Shown here: in pieces, positions 7,974 through 17,400 of the stretch | How the letters are laid out: every line of letters begins with the position of its first letter | How positions within the stretch are numbered: position 1 is the stretch's first letter | Origin: JANRLF01 sp033762815 | GTDB taxonomy: Bacteria; Bacteroidota; Bacteroidia; Chitinophagales; CAIOSU01 | Assembly (NCBI GenBank): GCA_033762815.1 | Contig: JANRLF010000002.1 | Coordinates: 264,720 to 328,719, forward strand | DNA length: 64,000 nt | Reading direction: 5' to 3' | Translations under genes and position numbers: made by a program | The notes under the pieces: model-generated | The model's database searches: none | Seen by the model: only the letters and a program-made list of their open reading frames with translations | Told to the model about the DNA's origin: nothing

Positions 7974-10105
7974 TGTCATTTGACCTACTATCCGAGCCCA
8001 TAAGAAAGTATATCCGCGACAAGCGATGGGAGCAATTACGACCAATTCAGAAAGCTGCTATTCAAAGAATACTCACCTCTAATGACAACTATATATTAGC
8101 ATCAAGAACAGCTTCAGGGAAAACTGAGGCTGCTTTTTTACCAATATTGTCTAAGGTTGATTTTAAAGAAGCTGGCGTACAAGTGCTGTATATCTCCCCC
8201 TTGATAGCTTTAATAAACGATCAGTTTTACCGCATAGAAGAGCTTTGTAAGTATTTGGATTTACCCGTAACTAAATGGCATGGCGAAGCCAATAAATCGT
8301 TAAAAGAGCGTATTATAAAGCAACCTAGCGGCATTATCCTGATCACTCCTGAATCGCTGGAGGCGATGTTTGTAAACAAGCCTTACAATGTAAAGCATAT
8401 CTTTTCTAATCTTAAGTTTGTAGTGATTGATGAGATCCATTCGTTTATTGGTTCAGATCGGGGCATTCAACTCAAATCTATCTTATCGCGATTGCAAAGG
8501 CTGAATCAAAGACCGTTTAACGTAATTGGGCTATCGGCTACCATTGGTGATTATAATGAGGCAAAGTGCTTTACAGGAGATGAGGTTAATACCAAGGTGC
8601 TTTTGGATCGTACCGCGAAAGATATAAATGCTGCATTTCGTTATTTTAACTCAGAAACTGAGGAATTGCCCTTGAATTTGTTGAAGGATTTGTACCTTGA
8701 AACAAAGGATAATAAGGTTCTGATCTTCCCTAACAGTCGCGGAAGAACCGAAGAAGTAGCCGTAAAACTCAGAAAAATTTCAGAACGGGTTAATGGACAT
8801 GCAAATTATTTTTCCCATCACTCTTCAGTAGATAGGGAGGTGAGGGAATATGTTGAATACTTTGCTAAAAACAACAATAGGCAGCCATTCTGCATTTGCT
8901 GTACATCTACATTAGAATTAGGCATCGATATTGGCTCTGTAGACGAGGTAGTGCAAATTGATGCAACCCACAGCATAGCATCCTTAATACAGAGAGTAGG
9001 AAGGAGTGGCCGCAAAGATGGCGAAAGTAGCAACCTGTTTTTGTATGCAACTAACCAATGGAGTTTACTTCAATCCTTAGCATGTTGGTTACTATATAAA
9101 GAGGAATTCATTGAACCTCCACAAAGAGTAGATAAACCGTATGATATCTTACTGCATCAAGCTTTATCAATAACAAAGGGACATTCGGGTATTCCGCTAA
9201 TTGAGCTACGCAATCAGCTCAAAGAAAATTTTGCCTTCAACAAAATTGATGCTGAAGATATAGAGGAAATTTTAGCCCACCTGATAAAACTTGACTTGCT
9301 AGAGAAATTACAACATGAAGTAATTATAGGTGTTGAAGGAGAAAAAATAGTTAATAGTCGTGAATTCTATAGTGTCTTCTCTATGGAAGATTCATATAAG
9401 GTATCCAATGCTGGTAACACTATAGGTGAAATACCCTTGTCTCCACAAATAATGGAGAAGGAAAATATTCTCCTAGCCGCACGAATATGGAAGATCACAT
9501 TTATCGATGAGAAGGCTAAGAAAATTGAAGTTGTGCCTGCGAAGGATGGTAAAAAGCCAAAGTTTTCTGGAGGAAGTAGCACAGTACATCCGCGAATAAG
9601 GGAAAAGATGATTGAGATTCTTTATACGGATGCTAGGTACGATATTCTGGATCAGGCAAGTGCAAATGAGATAAATATCATGCGTAAGGATTTTGCGGTC
9701 TTTAATATTAAGAACTTATCAAAAGAGCGCCCCTTAATATCTACTGAAAAGTCAGTGGAGCTATATACATTCACCGGAACTAAGATAAATAACACCATCC
9801 ATTTGCTTCTGAAAATTGCAGGTATCGAGAGTATTCTTGATGACAGGTGTAGCTTATTTGATATTTCTAGTTCACTAGATCAATTTAACTCCCAATGGCC
9901 TTTATTAGCCGTTGCTTTGCCCGAAATTGAAACTCATATAAAAGCGCAATTAGAAGCAACGCCGGGATTATTAGCTTTTTCTAAATGGGGAAAATATTTA
10001 CCCGTAACTTTTCAAGTCGATCTACTGAAGCAGCAACATTATGATCTTGAAAGTACGGCTGACCTACTTAAAGAGATTCAACTCCTGCCAAATCAACCTA
10101 TATAA
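7973..10105 (+). CDS. DEAD/DEAH-box superfamily 2 helicase (BrxHI/Lhr-like)
   Basis: A 710-residue helicase with intact motifs: motif I ASRTASGKTEA around K50, motif Ia-like ISPLIAL, motif II D153-E-I-H156, motif III LSAT, and motif VI QRVGRSGR beginning at residue 340. The Lhr-like C-terminal half (about 400-710) follows without a recognised nuclease domain. It is translationally coupled to the BrxD-like gene and ends the operon, five bases before a convergent small gene. Within BREX and related modules such helicases act with the BrxD ATPase on DNA; that role is inferred here. DEIH places it in the DExH group. Confidence 0.85.
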   Translation: MSFDLLSEPIRKYIRDKRWEQLRPIQKAAIQRILTSNDNYILASRTASGKTEAAFLPILSKVDFKEAGVQVLYISPLIALINDQFYRIEELCKYLDLPVTKWHGEANKSLKERIIKQPSGIILITPESLEAMFVNKPYNVKHIFSNLKFVVIDEIHSFIGSDRGIQLKSILSRLQRLNQRPFNVIGLSATIGDYNEAKCFTGDEVNTKVLLDRTAKDINAAFRYFNSETEELPLNLLKDLYLETKDNKVLIFPNSRGRTEEVAVKLRKISERVNGHANYFSHHSSVDREVREYVEYFAKNNNRQPFCICCTSTLELGIDIGSVDEVVQIDATHSIASLIQRVGRSGRKDGESSNLFLYATNQWSLLQSLACWLLYKEEFIEPPQRVDKPYDILLHQALSITKGHSGIPLIELRNQLKENFAFNKIDAEDIEEILAHLIKLDLLEKLQHEVIIGVEGEKIVNSREFYSVFSMEDSYKVSNAGNTIGEIPLSPQIMEKENILLAARIWKITFIDEKAKKIEVVPAKDGKKPKFSGGSSTVHPRIREKMIEILYTDARYDILDQASANEINIMRKDFAVFNIKNLSKERPLISTEKSVELYTFTGTKINNTIHLLLKIAGIESILDDRCSLFDISSSLDQFNSQWPLLAVALPEIETHIKAQLEATPGLLAFSKWGKYLPVTFQVDLLKQQHYDLESTADLLKEIQLLPNQPI

Positions 10106-10109
10106 GTGT

Positions 10110-10352
10110 CTAATAGCAGTACCCACAGGCGCGCCTACCCATTCCTTTTGCTTCGGCAATTGTAACCTCTTTTACCTCATGGGTACAGTTCTTTAGTCCT
10201 CTGCAATAGTCTAAGTGGTAGACTTCTGCCCCCTTACTAACACATATTAGCACCTTCTGAGTCTGAAACGCGGAAAAATGGGAGCTAGTTGCTTTTGTGC
10301 TACTGATTGCGGTAGCTAGGGTAAGTACTAGTATCAAAGAGAAATTGCGCAT
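10110..10352 (-). CDS. Small secreted Cys-containing protein
   Basis: An 80-residue product with an N-terminal signal peptide (about residues 1-22). A mature part has the pattern V-x-x-S-K-G-x-x-Y-H-x-x-x-C-R-x-L-K-N-C, then EAKGMGRRACGYC. The spaced His/Cys residues (YH..C, C, and C..C at the end) look like a small metal-binding or disulfide-stabilised fold seen in other small bacterial proteins; the function is unknown. It lies five bases downstream of PorP/SprF on the same strand, so it may be the last gene of the adhesin operon. Confidence 0.55.
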   Translation of the reverse strand: MRNFSLILVLTLATAISSTKATSSHFSAFQTQKVLICVSKGAEVYHLDYCRGLKNCTHEVKEVTIAEAKGMGRRACGYCY

Positions 10353-10356
10353 ATAA

Positions 10357-11448
10357 TTAGTTTATAGGTCCTAGTGGATTGCCTTGAAAATTTACACACT
10401 TTTGCGACCTCCGTATAGAGTTCTTCGTATAGAAGATCATAGTTGCAGAGAGTTCCAACGCCCCGTATGTGGTCTGATTTAAGCCACCAATAGTAAAATC
10501 ATAGCTTAGGCCCACTTGGTAACGTGTGTTATTGTTACCAAAATGCCCTGTGTGCCCAATGGTAAACACCAGCGCCTTAGTATTGCTTCCTTCGTTAATG
10601 CGGGAGTTTCTGAAGATAAAGCCAAGGTACATGATTTTGTCATAGTGAAACTGCTGGTTAAGGAAGTACTTCCTGGTAACATAAAAGTTAAGCCCTGAAG
10701 TGAATCCCGTAAACACATCCTGCTTCTCGAAAAGGAAGCGCGGATTCAGATATAATTTACCCTCACGTATAGATAAGCTGGTGTTGTACAAAACCGAAAA
10801 CCTGAAAGGCAGCCGGGTTTCGATACCTTCCAGTGAAATGTCCGGTCGTGATAAATGGATGGTGGAGAATGAAATCTCATTGCTCCACTTTTTCGCTATG
10901 TTAAACCTCGCCACAGTTCCGGCAGAAATGTCGACAAACGCCCTTTTGCCACTTCCTTGAGGGGTAAATGCCGAGGGTTTATCTAAATACCCTTCAGATG
11001 ACACCTGGTCGGAAAATCTGAAGCGGGACCAATCAACTGCAATCTGGCTGAAGTAAACTCCTGTACCAAAGTACATGTTAAAGTTCTTTGTTTTAGTAGG
11101 CATGTGCCAGGAGTAAATTCCTCCGACTGATGTAAACCTTAAAAATCCCTCTCCTTTAAAACTTTGCATGGCTATTAGCCCCACACCACCTACCAAAGCA
11201 TTATTAAACTGTTTATCGCCATACACATTGTAAGTTGAAAAAGGGCCCGGAAAGGTCTTGCCTGGTATATTAGGCCAGTGATTACGATAATTTATCCCAA
11301 CCCGCAAATCACTTGCGGCGCCTGCAAAGGCGGGGTTTTGATATAAGGGATTTAACTCAAACTGAGAGTATTGCGGATCCTGACATTTCGCCTCCTTGCA
11401 AAACACAAATAACAGGGCAAAGGCTAGTATTTTTATGAGCAGCTTCAT
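10357..11448 (-). CDS. PorP/SprF-family type IX secretion-associated outer-membrane protein
   Basis: A 363-residue protein with a signal peptide cleaved near residue 22 (KCQDPQYSQF). It has the family hallmark Q-D-P-x-Y-S-Q-F-E-L-N-P-L-Y-x-N-P-A-F-A-G at the mature start, followed by beta-barrel-like amphipathic strands. PorP/SprF proteins act in T9SS export and surface attachment of SprB-type adhesins that carry type B C-terminal domains. The gene starts two bases after the stop of the giant SprB-like gene on the same strand, matching the usual sprB-sprF pairing. Confidence 0.9.
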   Translation of the reverse strand: MKLLIKILAFALLFVFCKEAKCQDPQYSQFELNPLYQNPAFAGAASDLRVGINYRNHWPNIPGKTFPGPFSTYNVYGDKQFNNALVGGVGLIAMQSFKGEGFLRFTSVGGIYSWHMPTKTKNFNMYFGTGVYFSQIAVDWSRFRFSDQVSSEGYLDKPSAFTPQGSGKRAFVDISAGTVARFNIAKKWSNEISFSTIHLSRPDISLEGIETRLPFRFSVLYNTSLSIREGKLYLNPRFLFEKQDVFTGFTSGLNFYVTRKYFLNQQFHYDKIMYLGFIFRNSRINEGSNTKALVFTIGHTGHFGNNNTRYQVGLSYDFTIGGLNQTTYGALELSATMIFYTKNSIRRSQKCVNFQGNPLGPIN

Positions 11449-11450
11449 CC

Positions 11451-14400
11451 TTATCTTATTAGAGTTACTGAACCTACTTTCTTATACACTTTGCCTTCTC
11501 TGTAGGGTTTGCCTTCCCACACATCATCATCTAAAAAAGTGGCTTCTATCTTCCATACGTATACGTCCTGCGGAAGTAGTGTACCTGTGGTCATATGATG
11601 CCCGTTCCAGGCTTCACCAGGTTGTTCATTTACTATTTTGTCCGATTCCCACACCAATTCACCCCATGTACTGAATATTTGCAGGTGATAGGTAGCTAAA
11701 CAACGGCCTGCAGGCAAGAAGACTCTTACAACGGGGTCGCCAAATTCAGGACTTAGTGCATTGGGTACATACAAACCATTGTCTTTATGGTCTACACTTA
11801 CTTGATTCATCAGCGTGTCCTTACAGCCAAAACTATTGGTAGCAATAAGATTTACTGAATATGTGCCCTCATCAGCATAGTAATGAAGTGGTTCTGTTTC
11901 TATAGATGTATCACCATCGCCAAAATTCCATAAGTATCCAACTGCATTTTGAGAAGTATTTGAAAAATTAACGGCAATTGGGCCCGCGCACTTCTGGCTG
12001 TCAAGTACCGGCTCAAATATGCTCTCAGGTATTGGCCAGATCGTAACCAGAGCACTAATACTATCATAACTGCATGAATCACCGGAATAAACGTGCTGCA
12101 CTATGGTGTATGTTCCAGGTTGTGGTATTGAAAAGCGTAGAAGGGAGGATGTATCAGATACGGGCTGAATTATGCCATCTCCTAAGTCGTAATAGATATA
12201 CTTTCCACCTACTGAACTGTTGCTTATTACAATTTCATCATGGGGACAAGCAGCCACTGGTAATAAATTAATACTTGCCATTACAGAGTTAGGGAAAACT
12301 GCAAAATTTAAAGTATCAAACGTGTTGCCGCATGAATTATAAGCGGAAATAATAGCGGTAAAAGATGTGTCGCTATTGCCCAGGTTAGTATAGGAATGAG
12401 AAACATTGTACTGCCCATAAATAACTGTATCATTTCCGTCACCAAAATTCACTAGCATAGAATCGATATTACCAGCAGTATTATTAGCAAAGTTGACATT
12501 TAACGGCGAACAACCTATGGTATCGTCTGGCACAAGGGCGATCTGAGGTACTCCGAATACAGTAATTGTATCCCTGTGAATGTCTAATGACTGACACAAA
12601 GTGCTCTGCACCCACAGGGTAATAATGTAAGTGGTATCAGCACCGCTGGCGGCGGGTAGGTAAGTAACCGGATCATTAGGAATTGCCTGGAAAGTAGTAT
12701 CTCCATTGCCATATGACCAGGTGTAGCTAAAACTCAAATTGGTATTGGCCGGCAAATACCTCACAGAAACCTCCAAAGGGCCGCAACCTGACTGTGGATT
12801 AATGGTAAAGTTTGCATCTGGCCTGTCAACAATTGTAATTGACGACGTAGAACTATCCTGGCAGCCATAAGCAGTTTCAGCTGTCATTTTAATGGTGTAG
12901 AAGCCTGGACCAGAATAAGCGTGAGAAGGATTTGGTCCCGTACCTGTGGTGCCATCACCAAAATCCCACTGATAATGAGCCGCATCAACTGTAGTAAGTG
13001 TGAATTGTATCAATGAATCAGGGCATCCAATAGGGGGATTACTAAAAGTTACTGTAGGCAGCGGATGTATAGTTAAGGTAATTATGGTGTCATTGGTGCA
13101 TCCATTTGAATTGGTAACTGTCAGCTTTACCTGATAATTACCGTTTGCACTGAAGGTATGAATAGGGCTTTGAACAGTACTGGTGCTGCCATCACCAAAG
13201 TCCCAGAACCAGGAAACTAACGACGAGGAGAATGGCTGGCTAAGATCAGTAAATGTCGTTGTCTCACCTATACATGTAATGTTATAAGAAAAAGCAGGTT
13301 GAGGCAATGGATGTACAGTAATAAAAGTGGTATCGGTAGTTACGCAGGTACCGCTGCCATATGAATAGACAAGGCTATGCAAACCGGCTCCTCCCACAGC
13401 AGGATTAAAGACACCCGCTGAGCCATTTGTTACTCCTGGGCCGCTCCAGGTACCTCCCAAAGGAGTATATCCGGACAATGTTATTGCCGGGTCATTTAAG
13501 CAAAATGTATCAGTGGGTCCCGCGTCAGCAAAAACAGGAGTAATAACATATACAAATGTAAAGCTGGAATCGGAGCAGCCAAATCCATCGGTATACGCAT
13601 ATTTTATTCTGTAAACGCCAGTATCTGACGGTAAGCCTGAAGGAGTAAAGGAACCTGTTGAGGTAATGAAATTACTACCTGACCATATACCGCCGGTAGG
13701 TGAACCAGTAAGCTGAGTGGAGAAATTACTTTGATTACAAATAGTTGTATCCGGTCCGGCATCTACAATGGGTAGCTGATGAATAGTGATAGTTAGCGGT
13801 ATAGTATCTCTGCACCCATTACCGTCGATTGCATCTACCTGAAACGTGGTGGTATTTGTAAGATTTGCGATAACAGTAGAACCACTGGTGGTATTTAACC
13901 CTGTACCGGGGCTCCAGGCATACGTTACAGCCCCTGAAACCGATACTGTCACATCCTGTTGAAAGCAGGCCTCGGGTTGCGCAGGAGTAAAAGTCAGGTT
14001 TGGTAAGGAATGTACTAAAATAGTGCGTGAATCTGAGGTTAAACATGTACCTGAACCAAAGCTGAATTGTAAGGTATGCAACCCAGCGCCAGCAACTGAA
14101 GGATTAAACATACCCGTATTTGGATCAACTATTCCGGCCCCAGACCATATACCGCCTGTCAATGGAAAATTATTTACAGGAAGTACAAGCGCATCATTTA
14201 AACAAACTGTATCATTATTACCTGCATCTGCAACTAGCGGATCGATAATGCGCACAGTAATACTATCCTGTGCAGAACATCCATTTAAATCAGTAAAGGA
14301 ATAATACAAAAACAAGGTATCCATTCGATTTGGTGTGAACACTCCTGAAGATGTAACATAAGGGGAACCGGTCCATATACCTGTACCTCCGGTGGTCGGG

Positions 14401-17400
14401 CTGTATCCGGTAAGGGTTTCAGCTATTGGCTGGTTACATAAATTTACATCTGGACCAGCCTCAACAAGAGGCAGTGCATTTACCCTTACCGTGGTTGTAA
14501 TAGTGTCAGCACATCCTGTTGATGAACTGGTGCCAGTTACGAAATATGTTGAAGTAGTTGTGGGCACAGCTGATACAATGATACCTGTAGCAGACAATAA
14601 ACCATTGCCACTCCAGGCGTACACTAAACCCGCTGTTGTTGCTGTAAGTAGCGCGGTGTCTCCTATACAAATGGTATCACCCGGAACAGCGAATACAGGT
14701 TGCGAATTAATTAAAATATTGATGGTATCAGTTACCTGGCAAGTACCTGACCCAATGGTGTAAGTAAGTATTTGCGTACCCCCACCTCCAACAGCAGGGT
14801 TAAAGGTTGTTCCCCCGGTTACTCCTGTTCCACTCCAGATACCGCCTGCAGGAATTGCTCCTGAGCGTTGGCTGATGTTTACCGGGGCCTCTGTTACACA
14901 CACCGGAAATCCTGTTCCTGCATCTATATTTTGTGGGGTAATGATGGTATAAATGGCTGTGTCACGGTTTACGCAGCCGTTAACATCCGTATAGGAGTAT
15001 ATTAAAGTATCTGCGCCGAGTCCTGCCGCAGAAGGATCATAGCTGTTTCCAGTTATAACACCACGCCCAGTCCATGTGCCACCAGCAGGCGAACCAGACA
15101 GAGGTACTGGTATGCTTTGGTTGCAAAACTGCAAATCATTACCAGCACTTACTACCGGTAAAGGATTTACTGTAATTGTTACCTGCCCTGTACTGGTACA
15201 ATTATTAGCATCAGTACCGGTGACGGTATAGGTAAGAGTGGCTGTTGGACTCGCGGTTACTGTAGCAAGGTTTGTCGCATTTAACCCCGTTGCAGGACTC
15301 CATACATATGTCTGAGCCCCGGAAGCTGTTATGGAAACAGAGCTACCTATGCAAATTGAAGGCGCTGAAGGATTAATGGTAATTACAGGCGACTGATTTA
15401 CGGTAATGGTTACCCTTCCCGTATCCTGGCAATTAAGACCGCTGGTGCCCGTTACTATATAGGTGGTGGTAACAGTAGGGCTGGCTGTCACTGTAGCTCC
15501 CGATGTTGTATTTAATCCCGTTGAAGGTGACCAAGTATAAGTACCAGCTCCACTTGCTGTGAGGGTAGTTGATTGCCCGTTGCAAATAGTATACTGGGTG
15601 GCCGTAGCAGAAACAGCCGGTAGGGCATTGACAGTAACAGTAACATTTTGCGTTGCAGTACATCCATTGGCATCTGTCCCTGTTACTGTATATGATTGTG
15701 TAACTGTAGGGCTTGCCGTAACCGTAACTCCACTGGCTGAGCTTAAGGTGCCAGCCGGGCTCCAGGTGTAGGTAAAAGCGCCTGAAGCTGTAAGTGTTAT
15801 AGAGCCCCCAATACATACAGCAGGTGCTGGCGGCGTGACCGTTACAACAGGAGGTTGGTTTACTGTTACTGTTACCTGCTTTGTGCCTGAACATCCATTT
15901 GCGTCTATGCCCGTTATAGTATAGGTTGTTGTAACGGTTGGATTAGCAGTAACTGTTGCAAGGTTTGTGGCGCTAAGTCCTGTTGAGGGGCTCCATGAAT
16001 AGCTGGTTGCACCTGAGGCGGTAAGGTTTGTTGCACCACCAGCACAGTAAGCGGGCGAAGACGGCGTAACATTAACAACTGTAGGTGGGTGTACGGTTAC
16101 AGTTACTACTCCGGTATCCTGACAATTTAGGCCGCTGCTGCCGGTTACAATATAGGTGGTGGTGACTGTGGGGCTGGCTATCACCGTGGCTCCTGTTGTA
16201 GTATTTAATCCGGTAGCAGGTGTCCAGGTATAGCTTGCGCCGCCACTAGCGGTAAGGGTGGTCGATTGGCCGTTACAAATTGCGAGCTGGCTGGCAGTAG
16301 CAGAAACAGCCGGTAAGGCATTTACAGTTACAGTAACCTGTTTTGTAGCTGTACAACCATTAGCATCAGTGGCAGTTACTGTATAAAGTTGTGTTGCTGC
16401 CGGACTGGCTATAACGGTAGCTCCAGTTGTTGTATTTAAACCGGTTGCCGGAGTCCAGCTATATGTTGATGCACCTGAAGCTGCCAAGGATACCGAGCCA
16501 CCTACGCAGATAGCTGGATTGGAAGGATTGACGTTAACTATGGGAGGCGGGTTAACGGTAACTGTAACTTGTTGAGTGGCAGAACAGCCATTGGAACTTA
16601 TAGCTGTGACAGTGTATGTAGTGGTAACTGTAGGGTTAGCCGTCACCGTAGCAAGATAGGTAGCATTTAAACCTGTAGCCGGATTCCATGTATAAGTACT
16701 AGCGCCAGAGGCAGTAAGGGTTGTAGATCCACCGGTACAGTAGGATGGAGTGGAAGGACTGATTGAAATTACAGGAGCTTGATTAACCGTAACTATTATC
16801 TGATCAGTAGCAGTACATCCATTTGAACTGGTTACTGTTACTGTATAGGTGGTAGTTATTGTAGGAGAAGCAACAGGATTGGCAACTGCTGCGGGTGATG
16901 TACCTGTGGATGCTGACCATTGATAAGTTAACCCCGGAGCTCCAGTTCCAGTAGGATTACCACCTAGTGTAAGCGTTCTGCCAGCACAAATAGAGGTATC
17001 AGTTCCCGCATTAGCTATTGGTGTTGGATTGTTGCTAAACGACGTACTTGCAGTGCGGCTCCCGCATTGATTAGTGGCCGTTACTGACATATTATACGTT
17101 CCATTTCCTGTATAATTAACTGGCCCCGGATTGGCAGAAGGGGAATTGGGGGGTGAACCACTTGGAAATGACCATAAATATGTCACCGGTGATGGATTGG
17201 CGTAGCAGTTATCGAATGTTAATGAAGGATTGATTGTTCTACCATTGGAACAGAGGCTAGCAATTGGATCGATACTTATTTTAGGCGGGCCTTTTACTGT
17301 AACATCCTGAAAGGTACTGAAAGGGCCGCATTTATTCGTAACTGTTAAAGTAATGCGATATACGCCCGCCGAATCCAAGCGGATTGATGGATGGATAGAA

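Noticed and set aside
4717..10105. Complete BREX system
   Set aside because: Only the ATPase and helicase resemble BREX parts; PglX methyltransferase, PglZ phosphatase and BrxC/PglY are absent from the window.
15130..16860. Regular repeats resembling a CRISPR-like or satellite array
   Set aside because: The period is a multiple of three, the units are in frame within one long gene, and they encode Ig-like adhesin repeats; there are no unique spacers or cas genes.
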